DNA of 64,000 bases. It comes from SZUA-229 sp964531165 (GTDB lineage: Bacteria > Pseudomonadota > Gammaproteobacteria > SZUA-229). The stretch covers positions 1 to 64,000 of the forward strand of contig CAZHEA010000004.1 in NCBI GenBank assembly GCA_964531165.1. Direction: 5' to 3'. A program made the position numbers and the translations under genes. Positions 43,533-51,909 of the stretch are shown here, piece by piece (position 1 is the stretch's first letter; each line of letters starts with the position of its first letter). The notes beneath the pieces were generated by a model that worked only from the letters and a program-made list of their open reading frames with translations, was not told the DNA's origin and did not search any database.

Positions 43533-44558
43533 TTAATGTTGTTTTCGATAATTTTCTAAAAGTTTTTTAGCCTGAGTAAAGTTTTCTTCCGGAATATAGC
43601 CGGACTCTGCCAGGTCTTTAGCAGCCTGGTCTCGAATAATCAGCATCTGTGACTTCTCATCGTCACTCCAGTCCCACATAAATTTTATACCACTTTTTTT
43701 CAGTAGCTGTATACTTTTTTTGTTGTCTCGACGAGACACCAGATTGATCTCGGCCCCGACCGCTTTGCCGGTGGTTTGAAGTAGTGTTTGTAAATCGGTG
43801 GGTAAGCTTTTAAAGAAACGCTGACTGACTATGAGTCCGCCGATGCCGTTGGTGATCGGAATGTTGGATGCATATTTTAATTTTGTGTGCCACTGCATAG
43901 CCAGTGCACCGAAAGGGGAATTATAAACGGTGTCGATGCTGCCATGACTGGCTGAGAGTTGAGTGTAAACATCCATAATAGATAATGGCACAGGGGATAC
44001 TCCCGCTGCTTTGGAAAAAGCTTGACCCATTGGGTCGCCTTGCCATAGCCAGATGTGACGTTGCTTTAGCTGTTCCAGTGAGTTGATCGGCAGTTTGGAA
44101 AAAAAGTGTAGAAAGCCTATTTCTGGCCAGCCGATTAATTCGAAGCCTTTTTCTCTAAAACCATTTTCAATATCCGGCATGATTTGCTTACGCACGTAAT
44201 CAGATTCATCTGTGTTGCGAAATAAAAATGGCATTTCCAGAACTCGAGCCGGTGAATAAATGCGGCCTATGCCATAACCGGTGAAGAAAGCCCCCTGTAA
44301 TTGTCGACTGCGAATTTTTCTCAAAACATCGGGCTCATCACCCATCACTCCACCCGGGTAAATTTTTAGTTTCAGCCGGCCGTTACTTTTCGTCTGTAAT
44401 TCTTTAGACCAGTTTTGAACGATTTTCATCCATGCTGTATCAGCCGGAATGAGAGAGGCGAATTTCAAGGTGTAGTTTTTTTCGGCATGTGCAGAACTGA
44501 AAATTAATAGAAAGAGTAAGGTTGATTTAAGCAGTGTCGTCGCTATTTTTAAAACCAT
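43533..44558 (-). CDS. dctP: TRAP transporter substrate-binding protein (DctP)
   Basis: A 341-residue periplasmic binding protein with signal peptide (about 1-25, ending SSAHA). YTLKFASLIPADTAWMK and WKELQ-type N-terminus, PLSIMDVYTQLSASHGSIDTV mid-domain and YNSPFGALAMQWH fit the DctP family. It captures the substrate for the membrane subunits. Its start overlaps the upstream TatT gene by ten bases. Confidence 0.93.
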   Translation of the reverse strand: MVLKIATTLLKSTLLFLLIFSSAHAEKNYTLKFASLIPADTAWMKIVQNWSKELQTKSNGRLKLKIYPGGVMGDEPDVLRKIRSRQLQGAFFTGYGIGRIYSPARVLEMPFLFRNTDESDYVRKQIMPDIENGFREKGFELIGWPEIGFLHFFSKLPINSLEQLKQRHIWLWQGDPMGQAFSKAAGVSPVPLSIMDVYTQLSASHGSIDTVYNSPFGALAMQWHTKLKYASNIPITNGIGGLIVSQRFFKSLPTDLQTLLQTTGKAVGAEINLVSRRDNKKSIQLLKKSGIKFMWDWSDDEKSQMLIIRDQAAKDLAESGYIPEENFTQAKKLLENYRKQH

Positions 44559-45430
44559 TCCGATTCCTTTTCAAGTAGCAGTTGTGCTTTTTGTTTTGCA
44601 ATATTATTGATTAATGCGAAGTCGATATTTATATCGGCCTGTGTATTAATGACTTTGTTTAAATGCAGGTTAAAGCTTTGTTGATCAAGCCTCTGTCGGT
44701 CAAGAAATTGTGCCTGTAATAAGTCAATAATTAAAAGTCGATTATTATTCAATGCACGGGCTTTTTCGAAATGCTTTTCAGATAATTCAAGTTTGCCGCC
44801 TAACATGGGTGACCGGCTGCCATAGTAAACCCCGAAAAAGATATGAGGTCCGGCCATGTAAAAACTTTCGTCAAGCTCCAGTACCCGTTGCATTAACATG
44901 ACGGCGCGGGGTAAATCTGCAATGGCTTCTGCTTTGTCGCGGTTGTGGTCTATCCATTTTGCCCAGTTTGATGCAGCCCAGAAAAGTGCAGCAATTTCAT
45001 CTTCATCAATATTGTTTAATTTGTTCTGTAGTGTGTCGAGCTCACCGAACAAAATATTTCTGCTTAATCCGTTTTGTTGTAAGTTATTAATTGCATGGTT
45101 TAGTCCGCGGCGATAAAAACGTGCTGCACGCTGTGCATCATTATCTTCAACAAAGCCATAGGCATATCCGTAATAGGCCTGAGCTGCATAATTGCGAAGT
45201 TTTTCGTTGTCGGGTGAATTAATAATCATGCCTTCCATAAGCTCGATATTAGGCGGCATGGCGGCAGCGGCAAGCTGTAAATCGGCTTCACGATTGAGAG
45301 CCAGCATGCCGCCTTCAATCATCGGCATTGAGGCTTTAACCGTCAGTTCTGCCATTGAGCAGGCGCTAAGCTGGATGACGATATAGGCGAAGAAGATTCT
45401 ACGAAGTGTTAACGGCAGTAATTGTTTCAT
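44549..45430 (-). CDS. TRAP-associated TatT lipoprotein
   Basis: A 293-residue helical repeat protein matching the TRAP transporter TatT component family. The N-terminal lipobox LSAC (about 20-23) predicts a lipoprotein. AAQAYYGYAYGFVEDNDAQRAARFYRRGLNHA is the conserved helical block (quoted in part only as a family feature: AYYGYAYGFVEDND). TatT proteins form a TPR-like trimer that is thought to deliver hydrophobic ligands to the TRAP binding protein. It is the first gene of the operon. Confidence 0.9.
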   Translation of the reverse strand: MKQLLPLTLRRIFFAYIVIQLSACSMAELTVKASMPMIEGGMLALNREADLQLAAAAMPPNIELMEGMIINSPDNEKLRNYAAQAYYGYAYGFVEDNDAQRAARFYRRGLNHAINNLQQNGLSRNILFGELDTLQNKLNNIDEDEIAALFWAASNWAKWIDHNRDKAEAIADLPRAVMLMQRVLELDESFYMAGPHIFFGVYYGSRSPMLGGKLELSEKHFEKARALNNNRLLIIDLLQAQFLDRQRLDQQSFNLHLNKVINTQADINIDFALINNIAKQKAQLLLEKESEWF

Positions 45431-45637
45431 TTTACAGATGTCTGTTTTTAGGTTGTCAGCGTATTATGGCTCAAGCATAACACAGTGTTTTATCAGATGT
45501 GATTGCATTTGCGGGAACAATGAAGTTTGGTTAAAAAGAAAATTTAACTGAACTTTAATGCTTCGGAGCCTGCAGTAAAGAAGGTAGTTTTAGTATGGGT
45601 ACTGTAGGTGGCCGGGTGTTTCAGTTGGCAACAAACA

Positions 45638-46390
45638 TTATGCCGTTTCTGCTTGCCGCCAGTTTATTAAAATATTTTTTACACGTCCATCCATAACCTT
45701 AATGGCTTTAAATGGCTGGCCATTCCATAATCGCGGAAAGACTCTGCGATGCGTTGGAAAAACAAGCCCATCAAATATTTTGTGGTCTTCACAAAGATGG
45801 CTGCCAATGGCTAATGGGCTAATGACATCGGCGGTATAGTCCTGGCGTTTAAGCAGGCCTTTCTGATCGAAGTAAAAAACCTGCTGGTTGCAGTGAGTCG
45901 GTATATTGCCAGGGTAACGAACATTCAATGTGCTGAGAATATTGCCGTCATTGTCTAAAAAATCTTCACCCTGGTGGCATTCAAAACCTTTGCTCTGAAA
46001 AATATAAGGGCTGCAGTTGTAGTTCCACAGGGCATAGCCCAGAAAGTAAATTAAGTCGAGGTGGTCCCAGTGCAGGCGGGGCTTGGTTTTTAGTTCATCG
46101 CAATTACGGTAGTTGCGTTCACAGTAGACTTTATCGTTGGCATTAAATATATAAACGTCAAAACCATCGAATATACCCGTGTGGCCTTTTTCGGGAAAAT
46201 CGTGAATGCTCACATAGGGTTTGTCAGTAAAAATATTGGCATTGATATTGGGAAGCCAGGGGGATTTAAATTTGGTAAGTAAAATCGGGCCGAAAATATC
46301 CATTTGCATTTGAATAGACTCGACCATTTGCCAGCGCTCAATGCCACCGTGGGCATTGCAGATTCGGTTAATTAAATCATTTGTCACCAT
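45638..46390 (-). CDS. Hypothetical protein, 250 aa
   Basis: A soluble protein rich in aromatic residues with conserved-looking blocks: HGGIERWQMVESIQMQ near the N-terminus and VFPTHRRVFPRLW near the C-terminus. The overall pattern resembles a LolA-like or lipid-binding beta-barrel fold, but without a signal peptide; this is only an impression. It is divergent from the TetR gene at 46508, so the TetR protein may control it. Confidence 0.6.
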   Translation of the reverse strand: MVTNDLINRICNAHGGIERWQMVESIQMQMDIFGPILLTKFKSPWLPNINANIFTDKPYVSIHDFPEKGHTGIFDGFDVYIFNANDKVYCERNYRNCDELKTKPRLHWDHLDLIYFLGYALWNYNCSPYIFQSKGFECHQGEDFLDNDGNILSTLNVRYPGNIPTHCNQQVFYFDQKGLLKRQDYTADVISPLAIGSHLCEDHKIFDGLVFPTHRRVFPRLWNGQPFKAIKVMDGRVKNILINWRQAETA

Positions 46391-46443
46391 GGCTGGCTCC
46401 GGTTTGTTTTTACTTAAGCTTTATCGGCTGTTGTTCTTGATGC

Positions 46444-46483
46444 ATGTGGGCACTGTCCACATTGTCTAATTTAATGATAGACT
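46444..46483. promoter_or_regulatory. Two candidate TetR operators
   Basis: The gap between the two divergent genes has two palindromes. ATGTGG and CCACAT flank seven bases at 46444-46462, and GTCTA and TAGAC flank nine bases at 46464-46482. Either could bind the TetR protein encoded at 46508 and control both directions. The two differ in sequence, so one may serve another factor. Confidence 0.45.
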
Positions 46484-46507
46484 ATAGCCTTGTCAACGGC
46501 TATTTGG

Positions 46508-47218
46508 ATGCGAAACTTGGAGCAGCTTAGTTATCATCACGGAGATTTACGCAATTCATTGGTAAATGTGGGCTTAACGATGCTCAATGATAAAGGTGTT
46601 GCGGGTGTAAGTCTGCGTGAAATAGCACGTAATATAGGTGTCGGGCATAATGCGCCTTACCGGCATTTTCGGAATAAGCAGAAACTGTTAGAGGCTATCG
46701 CCGAATCGGGTTTTCGCAAACTTAAAGCCCGTAACACCCGCCTTGAGCTGGAATTCGCCAATGACCCTGAATCGCAGTTATTCGAAAGTGCGATGCACAT
46801 TATTAGCATGGCTGCTGAGCAGCCTAACTTGTTTCAACTGATGTTTGGTGGTCATCTGCAATTTCAGGTGCAGCCACAAAATAGTGGCTGTGATTTAAAG
46901 CAGGCGGCGGATGAGGCGATGCAGAGCCTGGTCGGTATTATTAAAAACGGCCAGAAGCTGGATGTGTTTATTAATGGCGATCCCGCCACTTTGGCGCTCA
47001 GTGCGATGTCGATGGTGCAGGGTGTGGCGATGATGGTGTCTTCGGGTAAGCTGCGGCCACAAATACAAATTATGTCTGCCGGCAGGTCTGTAAGGAAGTC
47101 TACCGGGCAAGAAACAACACAAAATAAAACCTGGGCAAATCAACAAACCTTATTACGCGGCATGGTGCTGCAATTGTTTGATGTGTTTTTGCTGGGGTTA
47201 AAACAGAAAACCGAATAA
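46508..47218 (+). CDS. TetR/AcrR family transcriptional regulator (WHG-type C-terminus)
   Basis: A 236-residue regulator. The N-terminal helix-turn-helix ends in GVGHNAPYRHFRNKQKLLEA; LSYHHGDLRNSLVNVGL opens the domain. The C-terminus (AMHIISMAAEQPNLFQLMFGG) matches the TetR C-terminal domain with a WHG-like motif. The ligand is unknown. The Met at 46508 is preferred to the TTG at 46490, which lies next to the candidate operators. Confidence 0.9.
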   Translation: MRNLEQLSYHHGDLRNSLVNVGLTMLNDKGVAGVSLREIARNIGVGHNAPYRHFRNKQKLLEAIAESGFRKLKARNTRLELEFANDPESQLFESAMHIISMAAEQPNLFQLMFGGHLQFQVQPQNSGCDLKQAADEAMQSLVGIIKNGQKLDVFINGDPATLALSAMSMVQGVAMMVSSGKLRPQIQIMSAGRSVRKSTGQETTQNKTWANQQTLLRGMVLQLFDVFLLGLKQKTE

Positions 47219-47251
47219 ATGTCTTTCAATCAAATAAAAATAGAAAAATAA

Positions 47252-48133
47252 ATGCTTAAAAAAATTATTATACTGACCGGGCTTCCGGTAATTGCGTTAC
47301 TCGCCGCATATTTTTATGGGGTTTACCAAAATAATCGAGATGTAGTCTATCCGCAAACGGCTCAAATACAACAGCAGTTAGAGCAGTCGATTCAGTGGCT
47401 TAAAAACAATGAAACTCAAATTTTAGCCCAGCCCAATGCAATGTTGTGGTGGATGTTATTTGAAGTGCAAAAGCTATCGGCTGACCCGCGCATTGTGGAT
47501 TTGTTAAACCAGTATTACCTGCGCTATCCGCGCATAAAACAAAGCGTATGGGGGCCGCTGTTTGATGGCGTGGCGCACAGAAACTTAGGCGGCTATTCGG
47601 TGCAGGGGCTGCCTTACTACAATCAGCATTTTGTTTATGCGTTAAATTGCGCTGCTGATATAGCCGATGATTCTTTTATTGTTGAGAAACAGAATCAGGC
47701 AGACTTCTGTCACCAGTCTGCGTATTTTTATCGCCCTGCCTGTATAACCCACCAGTTAATGGGTATTAATTTTTTATTCATCAAACAATGCAATTTGCTG
47801 CCCGATATCGATGAAGTGAGTCAGTCATTGCAGCGGGATATTGTTGGTCAGTTAACCTGGGATATTCGCGTGGTGGATGTTTATTTGCAGCGCGTGTTAA
47901 TGCTGTTAATTACCGGGGCTGAAGCCAGCATAAAACCAGTGTGGATTCAGCAGGTATTAGATCATCAATTAGCCGATGGTGGTTGGGGGGATTTTGATCG
48001 ATTGCTGGGCAGTGGAACGGGGCGTTCCATTGGTTTTAGCTCGAAAGTGATATCACTGGGGCAGGAAAAAAGCAGTTTTCATGCGACCGCACAGGGGGTG
48101 TATATTTTGAGTTATTTAGTGGCGAATCAATAA
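47252..48133 (+). CDS. Hypothetical membrane-anchored protein with alpha-toroid-like repeats
   Basis: A 293-residue protein with one N-terminal membrane helix (about 3-22). DGGWGDFDRLLGSG near 245 and SSFHATAQGVYILSYL at the end recall the QW/toroid repeats of terpene cyclases and prenyltransferase-like folds, but the catalytic motifs of those enzymes are absent. It starts 33 bases after the TetR gene and may share its transcript. No function is claimed. Confidence 0.6.
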   Translation: MLKKIIILTGLPVIALLAAYFYGVYQNNRDVVYPQTAQIQQQLEQSIQWLKNNETQILAQPNAMLWWMLFEVQKLSADPRIVDLLNQYYLRYPRIKQSVWGPLFDGVAHRNLGGYSVQGLPYYNQHFVYALNCAADIADDSFIVEKQNQADFCHQSAYFYRPACITHQLMGINFLFIKQCNLLPDIDEVSQSLQRDIVGQLTWDIRVVDVYLQRVLMLLITGAEASIKPVWIQQVLDHQLADGGWGDFDRLLGSGTGRSIGFSSKVISLGQEKSSFHATAQGVYILSYLVANQ

Positions 48134-48176
48134 ATTGTAGTCGGTCTTAAAAAAGGGATGTGGAAATTTGTATTAT

Positions 48177-48273
48177 GCTGATCGCTATCGACAGGAGTAT
48201 TAGCAGGGGGCAGAGTCAAATTTGATTCGGCTAAGCGATCAGCCTGCATCGTTCTTACGTATCAAGTTTGACT
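48177..48273. repeat. REP-like palindromic intergenic repeat
   Basis: The gap 48134-48375 has nested inverted repeats. GCTGATCGCT (48177-48186) pairs with AGCGATCAGC (48234-48243) perfectly. AGTCAAATTTGAT (48214-48226) pairs with ATCAAGTTTGACT (48261-48273) at 12 of 13 positions, and its core TCAAATTTGA is itself palindromic. Preceding GGGGGCAG and the AGTCAAATTTGA core resemble REP-type ends mobilised by RAYT transposases, which is recalled and unsearched. No transposase is nearby. Confidence 0.6.
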
Positions 48274-48375
48274 CAGATTCCGTTGACTTATAATCCAGCT
48301 GAAAAACCTAAATAATACCTGACTAATATACTATGGTATAATCCCGTGCTTTGAATATAAGTCAGAATCCAAACT

Positions 48376-48762
48376 GTGCCATCTTCTCAGCTATTGTCCA
48401 TTGTCGAAATCGGCGGCTATCCAAATTTTACGGCGTTGTACCAGCAAAAAGGTTTTGCGGTAGAGCAGGTGGACAGCATGCGTAAGGCGACTAAACTACT
48501 GAAAAAGTTGAAGCCGTCTGTGGTAGTCGCGGAGTTTAATTTTCAGTCGGATTTTCGTGACCGCACCAGCAGTCTGGAAACCCTTATGGCGACGGTGCAG
48601 CGTATTCCTGATTGCCGGGTGATTGTGTTTTATGAAAAAGACCAGTTGCCGCAACTGCAGCGGGTGCTGGCGATATTCGATATTTTTTCCACCATTGCTT
48701 TCCCGATTGAAGAGTCGGTGATAAGTGATGTGATAGATAGTGCGTTGGAGTCGATTGCATGA
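48376..48762 (+). CDS. Receiver-like pseudo-response-regulator protein, 128 aa (GTG start)
   Basis: The fold pattern resembles a CheY-like receiver: LLSIVEIGGYPNFTALYQQKG, VVVAEFNF at the place of the phospho-Asp strand, and RVIVFYEK. No Asp sits at the phosphorylation position (Glu in AEF), so it would not be phosphorylated as usual. It overlaps the next gene by four bases (ATGA). The start is GTG, without a strong ribosome site. Confidence 0.55.
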   Translation: MPSSQLLSIVEIGGYPNFTALYQQKGFAVEQVDSMRKATKLLKKLKPSVVVAEFNFQSDFRDRTSSLETLMATVQRIPDCRVIVFYEKDQLPQLQRVLAIFDIFSTIAFPIEESVISDVIDSALESIA

Positions 48763-49445
48763 GTGTAGAAATGTTGTTTTCAAAGCTGCCGGGATGCCGT
48801 GAGCGCTTGTTAAAGCGGCAGTTTGAAAATCCTTTATTCGGTGACATTACCATTGAGCCCTTTGATATTCAGGATGCTCGCCGTGAAGATTCGGCAGATG
48901 TGGAAGCCTTTATTAATGATTTTCGTGATTTGGTGGTACGGGTAACCGAGCTGGAACCCAGCGCAGATGCGGAGTTGGTGCTAAAACTCAAAGAAGCGCT
49001 GGATAAAACCTACGAAGCCAGCGCCGGGTTAGCGGGTGATCAAAACGAAATTCGCGAAATGATAAAACGCCTGCTAGGCATGATGATGCAAAGCATGTGG
49101 AAAGCAGTCGGCAATGATGCCATGGGCATCTCCAAACTGGAAATGGAAGAGCAGGCACGACAGGCGCATTTTGCTTTATTACAGCACGCTTTTATTGCCG
49201 ATTTACTGGCCCCGGACAGTGTGATTAATGAGGCGCTGATGGTGCCCAGTCTGTTGAGTGAGGCCGCCGAAACGGTGATTCTGGCAGTGCAATTGTTCGA
49301 TCCGGAACAACAGCAACTGGTGTATCAGCAGGGTGTTGAGCTATTGAAAGGGCTGGATGATGCGCACCCGCGGGTACAGCAAGCCCGGCAACGTTTGCAG
49401 GATATTGCCAGCGTAATGGCACCAGCGAACCAGCAGCCGGGTTAA
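48759..49445 (+). CDS. Hypothetical helical protein, 228 aa
   Basis: A helical, acidic soluble protein with no known motif. AMGISKLEMEEQARQAHFALLQ in the middle and a Glu/Gln/Arg-rich C-terminus suggest coiled coils. It overlaps the upstream receiver-like gene by four bases and is followed 73 bases later by another unknown gene, so the three form a unit. Confidence 0.6.
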   Translation: MSVEMLFSKLPGCRERLLKRQFENPLFGDITIEPFDIQDARREDSADVEAFINDFRDLVVRVTELEPSADAELVLKLKEALDKTYEASAGLAGDQNEIREMIKRLLGMMMQSMWKAVGNDAMGISKLEMEEQARQAHFALLQHAFIADLLAPDSVINEALMVPSLLSEAAETVILAVQLFDPEQQQLVYQQGVELLKGLDDAHPRVQQARQRLQDIASVMAPANQQPG

Positions 49446-49518
49446 GCAGGGTTGGAAAAAACCTAAATCACCTCCATATTGAAGCAGATAATCAGTTACA
49501 CAATTTAGAGAAAGTATT

Positions 49519-50223
49519 ATGAAAGACTCAGGCATAAGACCCGAAACAGGCATTTTAGAATCATCCACCGATGAAGAGGCGCGCGCTTATTTAGAAGAGC
49601 AGCTGCGTAATCACCAGTTTGAATTAACCCAGTTGGCCCGCGATGCAGACCCGATTGACGTAGCAAAAGTTAAAATGGATATTGCCAACGCGCAGTTGGG
49701 CTTAGAGCAAAATGAGAATGCCTGGAACGAATCGAAAGCTGCCTTTGAGGCGTTTATTGAAAAAGAAGATTGGGCCAGTGCCATCGAAGCTTGCGATATT
49801 ATGTATCAATGCGAGCAACCTGCGTCAATTCAGGCGCTGGTGCACGGGGTGTGGTTATCAGTGACATATCCGGTGGACCCGGAATACACCATCGGTATGA
49901 TGAGTTACATTGTTGATGAAACGCCGAATGATTCGGATGGTGCGGCGGTTGCTGCAGCGACTGCCCAGTATATTGTCGATATTCGTGCCTCGGATGAGAA
50001 GCACGATAGTCTGTCGTTCTTAACCAAGAACATGATCACCAAAGTCGCCCAGCGCCACTCGGATGTAAACAGTCAGGACAAGCTGGATTTCTGGATGGAA
50101 AAAATGAATTTGAAAGATCCGGAAAAATTCCTGCCGATGATGGGCTCGGTGATTGACGCGATTGCTAATGGCCAGTGGTGGTTTGACCGTGATGCGCTGC
50201 GCGCCAAGTTGCCGGTGAATTGA
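49519..50223 (+). CDS. Hypothetical acidic protein, 234 aa
   Basis: An acidic soluble protein. The middle part (AQLGLEQNENAWNESKAAFEAFIEKEDW) has helix pairs resembling a TPR-type solenoid. No signal peptide or motif is seen. It is the last of the three-gene set with 48376 and 48759; AGAAAG precedes the start. Inverted repeats AGGCGGG/CCCGCCT follow at 50231-50264 and may help end transcription. Confidence 0.6.
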   Translation: MKDSGIRPETGILESSTDEEARAYLEEQLRNHQFELTQLARDADPIDVAKVKMDIANAQLGLEQNENAWNESKAAFEAFIEKEDWASAIEACDIMYQCEQPASIQALVHGVWLSVTYPVDPEYTIGMMSYIVDETPNDSDGAAVAAATAQYIVDIRASDEKHDSLSFLTKNMITKVAQRHSDVNSQDKLDFWMEKMNLKDPEKFLPMMGSVIDAIANGQWWFDRDALRAKLPVN

Positions 50224-50359
50224 TTGTGTGAGGCGGGCGGGTGAGAGAGGATTAAATCCCGCCTGGTTTGCCTTTTTAAAGAGGGGAGCATGTAAACGCC
50301 CTCCTGGCAAAAGAGAGGTCAGGGATATTTCCCCGGCTCTTTGAATCATTCGTTGTTAT

Positions 50360-50644
50360 TTAGTCTTTATCTTTAGTCGATTTCAACCCATGCATCTTGA
50401 CCACATTGGTTTTAGGCTTGTCGCCTTTATATATTGGCCGGTGTAAACTCGGCTTGCCCAGAGCTTCAGATATTTCTTTCTCGCGGGCAGCGATCAGTAA
50501 AAAACCCTTGCGTACATCTTCCATGGTGTTTTCACTTAAAGGGTGCTTCATGCCCGGGTCCGGAGTGATATCGCGGATCACACTGGAAATGACTTTACGT
50601 AGGGTAATTAGTACATCGAGTTCTTTCTTTAAATCGGTTTCCAT
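50360..50644 (-). CDS. Hypothetical protein, 94 aa
   Basis: A small, mostly helical soluble protein with no recognised motif. The Met at 50644 (METDLKKELD) has AGGA about six bases upstream and is preferred to the ORF start at 50689. It is isolated between divergent neighbours. Confidence 0.5.
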   Translation of the reverse strand: METDLKKELDVLITLRKVISSVIRDITPDPGMKHPLSENTMEDVRKGFLLIAAREKEISEALGKPSLHRPIYKGDKPKTNVVKMHGLKSTKDKD

Positions 50645-50791
50645 AAAAATCCTGTCGGCCTGACCAGTAGGCGTGATATTAGCGGGCAAAGTTGCGTTGA
50701 ATAAATTATAACCTGTATGGGAAGATAATTTACCCTATTATTAGTATTTGCTATAATACTTGACCAGTTTACTACGTTATTGTGAGTTCCT

Positions 50792-51031
50792 ATGCCTTAT
50801 TATGTATATAAAGTCCAATCCGCCGAGCTTGTGATGTTAAAGCAGCTTGATCTAGTGAAAACCTTCGACAAGTTTAAAGAAGCTAAAAGCTACGCTCGCG
50901 ATTTGCGTTCCAACCAGGAAGAGATGGATGTCTCTGAAGTGAAGGTGATGTTTGCTGACAACCAGCTGGCTGCCGAAGAAATGCTGATGGAGAAGCGCGA
51001 TAAGCCTATTACCATGGAGCATGAAAAGTAG
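50792..51031 (+). CDS. Hypothetical small protein, 79 aa
   Basis: A charged protein starting PYYVYKVQ, with a helical KFKEAKSYARDLRSNQEE block. PYYVYKV-type N-termini recur in conserved small proteins of unknown function. It starts six bases before the next gene, so they are likely co-transcribed. Confidence 0.6.
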   Translation: MPYYVYKVQSAELVMLKQLDLVKTFDKFKEAKSYARDLRSNQEEMDVSEVKVMFADNQLAAEEMLMEKRDKPITMEHEK

Positions 51032-51037
51032 CGAAAT

Positions 51038-51502
51038 ATGGATGAAGATAGCTACCGTGAGGTTTATAACCGTATTAACACGGCGCCCTGCGTATTTGAA
51101 AAAGGTATTCTGTCGCTAAAGTCGCAGTGCTCTTATCAACATAAGTTTCACCTTGCCGACCGTCATTGCGTGGGCTGTACCGATACGGTGATGCAGATAA
51201 ACTGCAAGGCGTTTCTCGATCATCTGCGCCAGCAAACCCGCTTTGTCTTTAAGATTAGTATCGACGGGCCGTTGCCGCATAATAAAGAAATTAAGGTACA
51301 AAATGGCGGTATGCAGGGTATGCAGCAAATTTTGTTGAAAAATTCGCACGCCGATGATGTAAATCAATCCCTGCCGGATATTGCGGCGTTAATGCTGAAA
51401 TCCATTGAGCGCTATGGGAATATTGAAGCGGTGCCGTATAATTTAATTATGCCCAGTGTGACCAATTATAAAACCCGCCCGAAGCGACAGAAGAAATCGT
51501 AA
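51038..51502 (+). CDS. Hypothetical protein with conserved cysteines, 154 aa
   Basis: A soluble protein with Cys18, Cys31, Cys44, Cys47 and Cys56 in the N-terminal third, including HCVGC, consistent with a metal or iron-sulfur site. The middle reads LPHNKEIKVQNGGMQGMQQI. I have the impression of a conserved proteobacterial family but no name. It follows a short gene by six bases and lies in a four-gene run ending in a Nudix gene. Confidence 0.65.
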   Translation: MDEDSYREVYNRINTAPCVFEKGILSLKSQCSYQHKFHLADRHCVGCTDTVMQINCKAFLDHLRQQTRFVFKISIDGPLPHNKEIKVQNGGMQGMQQILLKNSHADDVNQSLPDIAALMLKSIERYGNIEAVPYNLIMPSVTNYKTRPKRQKKS

Positions 51503-51586
51503 TAATTGCCGTATCAGCAGTGCGTAGTTTGCTATAGTTGCAGTGGCAGTGCGGATAAATAAAACTAAATTTAAAAGAGGAAATTC

Positions 51587-51907
51587 ATGCGTCGAGCAAG
51601 AACCGTAGAAGAGTATGTGGCGTGGATAAAAGATGCACTTTATGAGGTGGAAGATATGCGTGCCTCTATTGAATATGATGAAGAAGGCATGGGAGCCGCC
51701 CGGCCTTACATTGAAGATATAGAGCGCAGCCTGAAAGATATTTTTCAACTGATGGAGTCCGGGGATTATTGCTGGAATACCGGTGACCTTTCGTATGTGT
51801 CTGTTATCCGTGATTTAGATGAAAGTGTGGTGCCGTTTCGCCAGCTGTTAATTCGTATTAATGAAACCCATAAAGTCGGCCTTGAAACGCAGGACGATCA
51901 GGAATAA
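51587..51907 (+). CDS. Hypothetical helical protein, 106 aa
   Basis: A compact acidic helical protein (RARTVEEYVAWIKDALYEVE) with no membrane segment. GAGG lies eight bases upstream of the start. The Nudix gene begins two bases after its stop, so they are co-transcribed. Function unknown. Confidence 0.65.
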   Translation: MRRARTVEEYVAWIKDALYEVEDMRASIEYDEEGMGAARPYIEDIERSLKDIFQLMESGDYCWNTGDLSYVSVIRDLDESVVPFRQLLIRINETHKVGLETQDDQE

Positions 51908-51909
51908 TT

